Shown here piece after piece: positions 7,408 to 13,842 of a stretch of DNA of 17,421 nucleotides (position 1 is the first letter of the stretch; every line of letters starts with the position of its first letter). A program made the position numbers and the translations under genes. This stretch comes from Nitrospiraceae bacterium (GTDB lineage Bacteria; Nitrospirota_A; Leptospirillia; Leptospirillales; Leptospirillaceae): NCBI GenBank assembly GCA_028064945.1, contig JAPTWQ010000051.1, positions 1-17,421 on the forward strand. Direction: 5' to 3'. A model generated the notes under the pieces. The model did no database searches and was not told the origin of the DNA. It saw only the letters and a program-made list of their open reading frames with translations.

Positions 7408-8298
7408 TTAGGCAGATCCGGCATAGGTACCGAGGTAATGACTGGCACCGTAGGAGATGTGAAACTTGCCGAACACCAGCCAATCGCCGGTATAGGGATC
7501 GTCTTTTGTCCTGGTAACCAATCCCTTCCGGGTGAAGGATTTAACGAAGAAGCGGTCACACAGGATGAACCACATCGAGGGGCTGTTAAGATACTCATCC
7601 ACAACGATTTCAATCCCTGATGCCATTCCCTTCAGCTCATTGTCAGCGCGGTTTGCCGTGTCAGGTCGTCCTGCCGATTTCAGGATCTCGCGCGCGGTCA
7701 GCTCGTTCTCAGGAGCCACCACGAGCTTTCTGGGTCTCATCCTGATCAATGTGCCCCGTTCGTCTGTCTGGCGCTTAATGGCCGTCAGAACCGAGTTGAA
7801 GGAGGTATAAGAGAGGGATGCTTGGACTGCCAGCACGTTTGAGAAAGTCTGGCCGGACCCAGGGTATCCCGGATGGAGGGTAGAGAAGAGAGGGACCCCG
7901 TCCGACATATTGGTAGTGAATCCGTTGTTGTAAACGAGATGGACAAGCGTGTCCTGGGAGACGTTGGCCTTGTTCCCCATGTCGCGGCTCCGACGTCCCA
8001 TGGTGTTGTAGTTCTCAAACTCCATGAGATCTTCGGTGACACGGAAATAGGATGTATATTTGGCCAGGTTGTACCGGGTGTAATACCCATTGAAGTTTGT
8101 ATCTTCGTGGTAGTCTTCACCGTCTCCGGTTTCCGAGAACAGACCGATTCCGACTTCTGTATTTTCTTCTTCATAATAGCGTTCGGTGTTCTGGGACACG
8201 GTAACTGACGGGTAGATCAGGGAATTGGCATCGTACTCTTCGTAAATGACTTCCCTGAGACCTGGATAGACTTCCCAGGGAAACTGATTGATATTCAT
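7408..8298 (-). CDS. Major capsid protein (HK97-fold type)
   Basis: A 296-residue protein from ATG 8298 behind AGGAGGG. Features seen: an N-terminal arm with an acidic stretch (YYEEENTEVG, then SETGDGEDYHED at about 55-66), the segment SDGVPLFSTLHPGYPGSG near 132-149, a helix with basic Arg (TAIKRQTDERG), and RMRPRKLVVAPENELTAREI near 185-205. The DGxPLFSTxHP segment with a later xLVVxPELE-like segment is typical of Mu gpT-type and related coat proteins with the HK97 fold. It lies after the scaffold and two small head genes and before the adaptor, where a coat gene is expected. At 296 residues it is compact and shows no cleaved prodomain of its own; the separate scaffold gene supports that. 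Confidence 0.85.
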   Translation of the reverse strand: MNINQFPWEVYPGLREVIYEEYDANSLIYPSVTVSQNTERYYEEENTEVGIGLFSETGDGEDYHEDTNFNGYYTRYNLAKYTSYFRVTEDLMEFENYNTMGRRSRDMGNKANVSQDTLVHLVYNNGFTTNMSDGVPLFSTLHPGYPGSGQTFSNVLAVQASLSYTSFNSVLTAIKRQTDERGTLIRMRPRKLVVAPENELTAREILKSAGRPDTANRADNELKGMASGIEIVVDEYLNSPSMWFILCDRFFVKSFTRKGLVTRTKDDPYTGDWLVFGKFHISYGASHYLGTYAGSA

Positions 8299-8329
8299 AG
8301 AACCCTCCTAGAGAGAAGATTAGGCGTGA

Positions 8330-8800
8330 TTACTGTGCCGCCCCACCAATGATTTCCACCAAAACTCGGGCGTTTGTATCCCCGATTCCACCCAACGGAA
8401 GCTGCCCGGCAACCGGTCCCAACTCCACAATTTCAAAGATCTTCTCTGTGGTATTGGTCAGATCCACCATGGCCACTCCGTTGGTCACCACCAGTCCGAA
8501 TTGGCCACCAAGATGGGTCTGGGCAAGCACCGCACCCGAGACATTCATCCACAATCTCTGGCCGACACGGCTTCTCCATGCAGGGATGGTATTCTGATTC
8601 AGCTTCCCTGAAGGATCGGGGAAAATACCCATGCTCAGTCCGAAAACGGACGCATCAGCTGAAGCGGACGGAGATGCCTTCCCTGTGACTAACTTCAAGA
8701 ACTGATGGGAAGTCAGCGTATTCCCGGCTGTTGGTGCCACATAGACGATGTGCTCTGCCGGATCTTCCATCGGCTGTGGGGGCATAATTGGTACATTCAT
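8330..8800 (-). CDS. Head decoration-like protein
   Basis: A 156-residue protein. ATG 8800 is chosen because AAGGAG lies 6 bases upstream; a GTG one codon earlier is possible but too close. The N-terminus is proline-rich (MNVPIMPPQPMEDP), then come strands and turns: AEHIVYVAPTAGNTLTSHQF, GLSMGIFPDPSG, GQRLWMNVSGAVL, FGLVVTNGVAMVDL, ARVLVEIIGGAAQ. No enzymatic motif. It sits immediately before the coat gene, the classic place for a head-decoration (gpD-like) protein, and its small beta-rich build fits. Function is inferred from place and composition. Confidence 0.6.
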   Translation of the reverse strand: MNVPIMPPQPMEDPAEHIVYVAPTAGNTLTSHQFLKLVTGKASPSASADASVFGLSMGIFPDPSGKLNQNTIPAWRSRVGQRLWMNVSGAVLAQTHLGGQFGLVVTNGVAMVDLTNTTEKIFEIVELGPVAGQLPLGGIGDTNARVLVEIIGGAAQ

Positions 8801-8828
8801 CACAATCTCCTTCTAGTGGGTTTCTTGA

Positions 8829-9242
8829 TTACGACAGCGAAATGCTGGTCGGCTTTCCTCTCGGAGAGCGCTCGGCCGCTTTTCTGGACAGCTCTTCCTC
8901 CCGCTCTTTCCGATCTTTTGCATCTCGATACAGGGGTTCGATCTCGACTCCGGCCTGTTCAGGTGCACCGCTCTTGAGGTTGTAGGCTTGCCGTTCCTTC
9001 TCCATGTTTTTGACCTGGAGTTCGGTCTGACGGCCCCCCTGCTCTTCGTATTGCCATTTCTTGTAGCCTTCTTTATCAATCCGCACCGGGATCATCTGGT
9101 CTGTCACCTTGTCGGGGATGGCTTTGAGATTCGGCTGACGCTCCCAGCCGGCATCGATGTAATCTTCAAACTCATCCGGTGTTACAAAGCGCGTTACGTT
9201 GTCATCCTGTTTCTTGAGGCCATTAAGCATGGTTTTATTCAT
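8829..9242 (-). CDS. Charged helical protein of the head cluster, function unknown
   Basis: A 137-residue protein from ATG 9242 behind GAAGGAG. The first 60 residues have a folded look (FVTPDEFEDYIDAGWERQPN), with aromatic and acidic residues. The remainder is highly charged and probably helical (KNMEKERQAYNL, RDAKDRKEREEELSRKAA) and ends in a Ser-rich tail. It lies between scaffold and decoration-like genes. Such charged helical proteins beside the scaffold can be assembly helpers, but I recognise no family. Confidence 0.58.
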   Translation of the reverse strand: MNKTMLNGLKKQDDNVTRFVTPDEFEDYIDAGWERQPNLKAIPDKVTDQMIPVRIDKEGYKKWQYEEQGGRQTELQVKNMEKERQAYNLKSGAPEQAGVEIEPLYRDAKDRKEREEELSRKAAERSPRGKPTSISLS

Positions 9243-9269
9243 TTGAATCTCCTTCGTAGGGGGTAAACG

Positions 9270-10118
9270 TTAGCCGCGTGAGCCGCCCATAATTTCGGAA
9301 CTCAGGTCCCGTGAATAGGCCTGGGCAATTTTTTTCTCAGACAAGCCCAAGGCTTTGCCGACCTGTTTATTGATGTCCGTCACTTTTGCAGGGCGACCTC
9401 GCTCCGATTGACGATTTCCACCCAACTCCCCTACGGGAGGTCTTTCCGTGGACCTCTGCACTGGTTTCTTGGCTTTCCGGTATGCGATCAATTGCACCGT
9501 ATCGCGTAGAATCTCGGCATCATGGCCAAACTTCCGAACCTTGGCCGTGTATTCCTTGTCTACCTCCGCGTAAAACTCGCTATCAGGGTCATCCAGGTCC
9601 GGATATTCTTCCTTTAACTGTTTCAGCGTGGTCTCGATCTCTCTGGCGCGGCTCGTAGCCGCCATTTCCTGTCTGGTAGCCGCCACGGCTTCCTCGGCAG
9701 CACGCTTCGCCAGGCGGCTGGCATAGGCTTCAGGATCAGAGAACTGAAGGCTGGCCAGGTCCTCTTCCTGCTCCGCTGGTCGGCGTGACAACGATTCCAG
9801 TCTTTCTCGCTCAGCGCGTTCGGCCTGCACCCGGATCCGTTCATCGTCTCGCTCTCGCTCAGCTTTTTCGCGTTTGCGTCTTTCCTCAGCCAAACGATTC
9901 TTGAGGAGCACCCCTTTGTCGTCTTTCGGTTCTGGGTCGCCAGCTCCGCCCTGATCTCCACTTCCGGTTGAATCATCCGGAAGATCTGTGGACTGATCAC
10001 CTGACTCTCCGGCATCGTCATTCGTATCATCAGAACCATCGCCCCCCGAGACGGGCTTATACTCGGTCAATAACCAGTGCTTGTATTCTTCTTCGTCGCT
10101 CACGATGACGGGTCGCAT
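9270..10118 (-). CDS. Scaffolding protein
   Basis: A 282-residue protein from ATG 10118 behind AAGGAGG. It has the usual scaffold build: an acidic, disordered N-terminal region (about 25-67, full of Asp, Gly and Ser), a long coiled coil (about 71-170, with EERRKREKAERERDDERIR), a helical middle, and a basic C-terminal end (RGRPAKVTDINKQ... to the SRG end) that would bind coat subunits. There are no cysteines. Position two genes before the coat gene agrees. The protein would fill the prohead, guide coat assembly and leave before or during DNA entry. Confidence is high from build and place, though no direct family motif was tested. Confidence 0.78.
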   Translation of the reverse strand: MRPVIVSDEEEYKHWLLTEYKPVSGGDGSDDTNDDAGESGDQSTDLPDDSTGSGDQGGAGDPEPKDDKGVLLKNRLAEERRKREKAERERDDERIRVQAERAERERLESLSRRPAEQEEDLASLQFSDPEAYASRLAKRAAEEAVAATRQEMAATSRAREIETTLKQLKEEYPDLDDPDSEFYAEVDKEYTAKVRKFGHDAEILRDTVQLIAYRKAKKPVQRSTERPPVGELGGNRQSERGRPAKVTDINKQVGKALGLSEKKIAQAYSRDLSSEIMGGSRG

Positions 10119-10165
10119 ACGTCCTCCTTGCCTGTTAACGGGTGGCTCCCGGTTGCTTGCGAGAC

Positions 10166-10339
10166 TTATCCCTTGCGAAATGCGTCCATCATTTCCTTGG
10201 ACGGTTTTTTCTCTCTTTCGAGAGTCTTGTTGGCTTTTTTGCCGCCTTTTTTCAGATCGACTTTCTTCTTGGCTCGTTTCTTTTCAAGGGTCTTGTTGGC
10301 TTTTTTCCCACCTTTTTTCAGATCTTCGAGTGCTCCCAT
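10166..10339 (-). CDS. 57-residue lysine-rich protein with internal duplication
   Basis: ATG 10339 follows AAAGGAGG; the stop is TAA at 10166. The sequence contains DLKKGGKKANKTLE at residues 6-19 and again at 28-41, an exact 14-residue repeat with a 22-residue (66-bp) period. More than a third of the residues are Lys or Arg. No membrane segment or cysteine is present. It lies between a 59-residue Lys-rich gene and the scaffold gene, so it is probably a head-cluster product. A small basic protein packed with DNA, or one that neutralises the acidic scaffold, is possible; neither can be shown here. Confidence 0.6.
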   Translation of the reverse strand: MGALEDLKKGGKKANKTLEKKRAKKKVDLKKGGKKANKTLEREKKPSKEMMDAFRKG

Positions 10340-10349
10340 CGGTCCTCCT

Positions 10350-10529
10350 TTACTTCCACTTTTTGGCGTTCTTGGCGAACGTGACTTGTTTGGCGAGCTT
10401 CGTATTGGCCGTCTTCTTGGCCTTGGACGCAGCCTTTTTGAGCTTCACCGCAGGGATCTTTTCCCCTTTCGGCACCTTGAGTTCCTTGTGGAGCAATCCC
10501 TCATGGGATTTTTTGATCTTGATAGCCAT
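10350..10529 (-). CDS. 59-residue lysine-rich phage protein
   Basis: ATG 10529 follows AAGGAG; the stop is TAA at 10350. The protein begins MAIKIKKSHEGLLHKELKVP and ends QVTFAKNAKKWK, with basic helices between. Small phage proteins that begin KIKKSHxGLLHK and end xxFAxNAKKW are familiar to me from head clusters of other tailed phages, always without known function. It lies between the fibre-like protein and the duplicated Lys-rich gene. It is probably a real gene because the ribosome site is strong and the family pattern is recognisable; the role is unknown. Confidence 0.65.
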   Translation of the reverse strand: MAIKIKKSHEGLLHKELKVPKGEKIPAVKLKKAASKAKKTANTKLAKQVTFAKNAKKWK

Positions 10530-10540
10530 CAGGGTTCTCC

Positions 10541-11065
10541 TTAGACCGTGAATCCCAGGATCTTGAGTGTCCCGGCTGCGGGGACAATAGCGGCAGCCGT
10601 GGAATTGACGAACGTCACTCCGATATTTCCCGCCGAGCTGACACGGATGTTCCCGATACTGATCCCGGCAGTCAGTGCCCCCTGCCAGTTTCCGATCAGG
10701 ACATCGCCAACGGCAGCTGTCCCGTTATCCGGGAAGATCTGCTCCTCCGAGGAGTTGGCTGGAACAGAAGCCGGAGCGATGCCCAGGGATTCGACATAGG
10801 TGTCATAGATCGGGTTAGAAGAGGCAGCTCCAAGGCGGACTCCGCCTCCACCCTTGGCAACAAGAGCCAGGTCGATGGTGGCATCGGATCCCTGTGCCTT
10901 GATCTGAGGAGGGCTACCAGCAGCAGCGCCCTCGAGTACAACCTGATTGGCCTGACCATTCCCCGCCTCCAAAGTGAGGCCGTTTAGCGGCCCGGTGGTA
11001 TTAAGTCCGCCGCTTCCAAGATTCGTTGGGCTCCCGGCTGTTTGATTCCCGTCATTTGCTGGCAT
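10541..11065 (-). CDS. Head-associated fibre or decoration protein
   Basis: A 174-residue protein from ATG 11065, which follows directly on the upstream TAG, with GGGGAGG 9 bases before it. The N-terminus is Gly/Asn/Thr-rich (disordered). Residues about 57-75 (QGSDATIDLALVAKGGGGVR) match the GSDxxIDLxLxxKGxGxVR repeat seen in phage fibres. The C-terminal half is a beta sandwich (ASVPANSSEEQIFPDNG..., NIRVSSAGNIGVTFVNSTAA, AAGTLKILGFTV), a type common in small phage capsid-fibre and decoration proteins. It sits between portal-linked genes and the scaffold, so a head-surface fibre is the best guess, not a tail one. Confidence 0.65.
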   Translation of the reverse strand: MPANDGNQTAGSPTNLGSGGLNTTGPLNGLTLEAGNGQANQVVLEGAAAGSPPQIKAQGSDATIDLALVAKGGGGVRLGAASSNPIYDTYVESLGIAPASVPANSSEEQIFPDNGTAAVGDVLIGNWQGALTAGISIGNIRVSSAGNIGVTFVNSTAAAIVPAAGTLKILGFTV

Positions 11066-11317
11066 CTATTCATCCTCCCCGTTCATTTTGAGAAGCTCCC
11101 GTTTCCACTCTTCGAGCGACTTAAGCACAAGCTCGATTCCTTCAATCTTCCCGACATTGCGTTCATGATTGTCCTTACCGCCCTTGACCAGATTCAGGAG
11201 TTGGGAGTCCACCAACGAAACGATCTGGCGCTGCAAGAGGGGCATCCCTGGAGACTGAAGCAGGTTGTATAGCTTGGCCGGCTCCCCCGGTTTCATGGTG
11301 CTGATTAGCTCAGGCAT
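11066..11317 (-). CDS. Small helical protein downstream of portal
   Basis: An 83-residue protein. Its ATG at 11317 overlaps the portal stop by 8 bases, and GGAG lies 9 bases upstream inside the portal gene. The C-terminal part is a strongly charged helix (VGKIEGIELVLKSLEEWKRE) and the N-terminal part a shorter one (EPAKLYNLLQSPGMPLLQRQ). No motif recognised. Overlap with the portal gene implies translational coupling and a role in head assembly, for example as a portal partner. Confidence 0.6.
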   Translation of the reverse strand: MPELISTMKPGEPAKLYNLLQSPGMPLLQRQIVSLVDSQLLNLVKGGKDNHERNVGKIEGIELVLKSLEEWKRELLKMNGEDE

Positions 11318-13550
11318 TAGGCATCGCTCCAGCGCCTACAGCCCCTTGAGGCATCGATGGCGCTCCGGAAGGTACGGGCGTGTTGGCGATCGCCGAACCT
11401 TCCGGCCCTGGCTGCCCCTGTTGCATCTGAGCGATTCCACCTCCCTGCTGGGATTGCTGAGCCTTCATTTGCTCTTGCTTCCGGTGACGCTTGATATGCT
11501 CGATGTACGGGACAGAGCTTTGAGCGATTCCAGGATTGTTTTTGAGGAGTTCCAGAAACTTGCTGTGCGAGATGATGTGTTCCTGATCGTTGTCCGCAGG
11601 ATGTACGTCGGCGACTTCTCCGGAGAGCATTCCGATATTTTCTTTACCCGGGGGTATGGACGCCATCTTGGCCATCGGAGGTTCGGAAATATAATCTTCC
11701 CAATTCTCAACATCCATGGTTTCAAGAAGGTTCCGAAGCGCCTCATAGATCGTTTTGGGATTGACCAGGCCCAGCTGCATGAGCATGGGGTTCATGATCG
11801 TTTGGAGGATGGCTTTGGCCTTCGCATTCTCAGCGTTCTGGTTGATCTTGTTGATGTTGGCGGTGATCTTGAGGGAGTACTTGAACGCTTGGGGAAATGA
11901 GATTTCGGAATATTCGCCGGTGACCGCTTCAATTTCTACCGGCTTTCCGAACCTCTGATAGAGAGCAGCCGTGATGCCGATCAACCCGGCCAGACCGGAC
12001 ATTTCTTCCATGTTGCCCACGATGTTGTCCCAGAAGGCTTGGAATCGGATATTGATCTCATCCTGCACCAGCGTGCTCTGCCCCAGCGTCTTGCTCTTCG
12101 GAGCCTGCGCCAACTGCGTGTCAGAGACGCCGTCCACAGACTGCGCTATTTGATCAATCCGGCCTTGGAGCGATGCCATATTCGCAGGATTGCCACCGAG
12201 ATTCGGCATATAGACCGAAGACGCAATGTTGCCGTTAGGGGCGCTGATGGGGACAAACCGTCCAGGGGCAATCTTCATGTCCTCGTTTTTGATCGAGGAG
12301 GCTTCGTCGTAAAAGATCGGAGGACAGGTCTGGATGGTGCTGGCATCCATCATGAGATTGTGGACGGCTGTTTCTTCGTCCATGAGCGCCCCGATGATTG
12401 TGGGGATGCCCAGCCCATAAGAATCCTTGTCCGGAATCGGCTGGATGATGATTTCGGAGAAAGGCCGCATGGGGTAGCCGGCTGAGGATCTGAGCACATT
12501 ACGCAGGATCTTGCCAGGTCCCCGAAATACGCTGATGATCCGGTCCTCGAGATAGCGTTTTTGGTCCCAGAAATCGAGGACATAACACTCAAGGACGTCA
12601 AAATAGGCTTCGGACATCATGACTGAGGACTCGCCTGCTGCTTCACGTCTCATCGAAACCAGATCAGAACCGCCCTCGGTCTGGATGATGGGATCGCTTG
12701 CGTAGACAGCCCACTGTGAGTAATCACCTTCAAGGTCCAGGTCGTAGGTGCCATCTTCCACACGCGCAACAATCTCCGGCCAGGTCAGCCATACGCGGTG
12801 AATCACATACCGGCAGTTCTGGATGGTTCCTGGGGATTTCCAGAAGTCCTCGGGCTTGACGACGCTGTATCTGACCCCTTCAAACGTGATATCCGGCCAT
12901 TCCACTGTGACATCGATATGCTGGCCAACGATCTGATAAGTGAGATCGGCCTTGGTGTTTCCATCATCCTGCTCAAAGTGGATAGTCCAGTGAGTATCCG
13001 TGCGCTCTCGAACAGTGAAGTCTCCAAACCGCGGCTTGAGACGCTCCAGAATCAACGCCCGGATTGAAGGCTCTTCAAGATCACTGCCAAGAACGCCGTG
13101 GGGGATCTCGATCCGATGCGTTTCTCCCACGAGCTGGATATCTTTTTCCCAGACAGCTTTTGCGCGCCGGCATCCCCCCACCAGTGCGGGACGGATCCAC
13201 TTGGAAGCGAACCGAAGAAATGCCGTATCGTGATCCAGCTTATGTCGGAGGTAGAGTTCGGCCTGGTCGGCCAGGTCAGAGTTTTTGGATTTGACGACCA
13301 CAAACGGAGCAGAGCGTTGGAGGGCATACATGGTGCGGGAGTGGATGGATTCGACATGGCTTAGAGTGAGGGAGCCGCCGATGTCCAGATCGGAAGCGCC
13401 TGGCCAAGGGGGATTCGTTACGGGGCGATCTCCGAGATATCTGGCCAGAGCATCCTCTTCACGCTCAAGGAAGCCTTGGGTGACGTAGGACTGGTCAAAT
13501 ATCCAACCTTCGATTTTCGAGACAAGCTGTTCGTCTGTGAGTTTTTCCAT
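11310..13550 (-). CDS. Portal protein, P22-like size
   Basis: A protein of 746 residues if started at ATG 13550 (MEKLTDEQLVSKIEGW). A TTG at 13589 would add 13 residues; neither start has a strong ribosome site. P22 gp1 is 725 residues, so length fits. Seen: DRPVTNPPWPGASDL near 45-60, a segment typical of these portals; a clip-region-like set of strands; helices around AQAPKSKTLGQSTLVQDEIN, where a conserved portal helix runs into a FxxFWDNIVGNMEEM segment; and a Gln/Gly/Pro-rich end (QQSQQGGGIAQMQQGQPGP). The dodecamer would form the DNA channel at one head vertex and dock terminase during packaging. It follows terminase and precedes head genes, in the expected order. The portal call is sure; the start is not. 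Confidence 0.88.
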   Translation of the reverse strand: MEKLTDEQLVSKIEGWIFDQSYVTQGFLEREEDALARYLGDRPVTNPPWPGASDLDIGGSLTLSHVESIHSRTMYALQRSAPFVVVKSKNSDLADQAELYLRHKLDHDTAFLRFASKWIRPALVGGCRRAKAVWEKDIQLVGETHRIEIPHGVLGSDLEEPSIRALILERLKPRFGDFTVRERTDTHWTIHFEQDDGNTKADLTYQIVGQHIDVTVEWPDITFEGVRYSVVKPEDFWKSPGTIQNCRYVIHRVWLTWPEIVARVEDGTYDLDLEGDYSQWAVYASDPIIQTEGGSDLVSMRREAAGESSVMMSEAYFDVLECYVLDFWDQKRYLEDRIISVFRGPGKILRNVLRSSAGYPMRPFSEIIIQPIPDKDSYGLGIPTIIGALMDEETAVHNLMMDASTIQTCPPIFYDEASSIKNEDMKIAPGRFVPISAPNGNIASSVYMPNLGGNPANMASLQGRIDQIAQSVDGVSDTQLAQAPKSKTLGQSTLVQDEINIRFQAFWDNIVGNMEEMSGLAGLIGITAALYQRFGKPVEIEAVTGEYSEISFPQAFKYSLKITANINKINQNAENAKAKAILQTIMNPMLMQLGLVNPKTIYEALRNLLETMDVENWEDYISEPPMAKMASIPPGKENIGMLSGEVADVHPADNDQEHIISHSKFLELLKNNPGIAQSSVPYIEHIKRHRKQEQMKAQQSQQGGGIAQMQQGQPGPEGSAIANTPVPSGAPSMPQGAVGAGAMPNA

Positions 13551-13551
13551 G

Positions 13552-13574
13552 GGCAGACGATAGCTGCCTTTTTT
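13552..13574 (+). terminator. Weak hairpin plus T-run, possible antisense terminator
   Basis: On the plus strand, GGCAG and CTGCC (13552-13556 and 13564-13568) can pair over a 7-base loop and are followed at once by six T (13569-13574). This is a small intrinsic-terminator shape for plus-strand transcription, or, on the minus strand, a short hairpin directly upstream of the portal ATG. The stem is only 5 bp, so it may be chance. Confidence 0.2.
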
Positions 13575-13595
13575 GTGGGGGGCAATCAAAAAAGA

Positions 13596-13621
13596 GTGTC
13601 AAGTGGCGTCACATTGTGTCA
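13596..13621. promoter_or_regulatory. Three G(T/C)GTCA hexamers at 10-bp spacing
   Basis: GTGTCA at 13596, GCGTCA at 13606 and GTGTCA at 13616 repeat at exactly one helical turn, so all lie on one face of the DNA. They sit across the end of the small ORF and just upstream of the portal start. Same-face direct hexamers are usual for a protein that binds side by side. On the minus strand two of them read TTGACA, but no matching -10 box follows. Matching inverted copies occur at 13813-13840. Binding is inferred. Confidence 0.35.
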
Positions 13622-13842
13622 AAAGTGATTTGTGCCCGTCCGTATTGGCGCCGTGCCCGATAGTAAGCGCTTCGGAACGCCTCGAAAGTCTGATTATGAA
13701 CTTCGTCATCCAGATACGCACAGACTTTGTAGATTTCATGCAAGTCGTTCCGTTGTTTCAATGTTTTTCTACGAAGTCCAAGGAGAACAGCAAATAACCA
13801 GATGGAACTGAATGACACTTCCTGACACTTTTTTTGACTCAC
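13609..13842 (-). CDS. Small basic protein between terminase and portal, function unknown
   Basis: I place the start at GTG 13842: GGAGG lies 6 bases upstream and the GTG overlaps the terminase stop as GTGA, giving 77 residues. An ATG at 13860 lies in the terminase frame region and has no better site. The N-terminus has a hydrophobic stretch (SSIWLFAVLLGL, about 11-22), the rest is basic and helical, ending FEAFRSAYYRARRQYGRAQI. The composition of the DNA looks more AT-rich than its neighbours. Clusters of TGACAC hexamers lie at both ends. No family is recognised; a small DNA-binding or membrane-touching protein would both fit. It might also be a non-coding regulatory gap that happens to be open. 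Confidence 0.45.
   Translation of the reverse strand: MSQKKCQEVSFSSIWLFAVLLGLRRKTLKQRNDLHEIYKVCAYLDDEVHNQTFEAFRSAYYRARRQYGRAQITFDTM
13813..13840. promoter_or_regulatory. TGACAC hexamers, inverted partner of the 13596 cluster
   Basis: TGACAC occurs at 13813 and 13823, again exactly 10 bp apart, and a relative, TGACTC, at 13835. In opposite orientation these equal the hexamers at 13596-13621, and both sites adjoin a run of six or more A or T, so the small ORF between them has similar ends facing each other. The site covers the start of that ORF. No known operator is assigned. Confidence 0.35.

Noticed and set aside
10077..10551. Plus-strand frames of about 155 residues rich in Leu and Phe, resembling membrane proteins
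   Set aside because: They are the antisense of the two Lys-rich genes and part of the scaffold region (AAA/AAG read as TTT/CTT). No ribosome site is present and all neighbours run on the other strand.
13575..13622. Minus-strand promoter for the portal based on two TTGACA boxes
   Set aside because: No TATAAT-like box lies 16-18 bases downstream of either TTGACA. The hexamers are better seen as a phased repeat.
13573..13797. Plus-strand frame of 74 residues opposite the small ORF
   Set aside because: It runs against every other gene, and lacks a ribosome site. The minus frame has GGAGG and a GTGA overlap with terminase.
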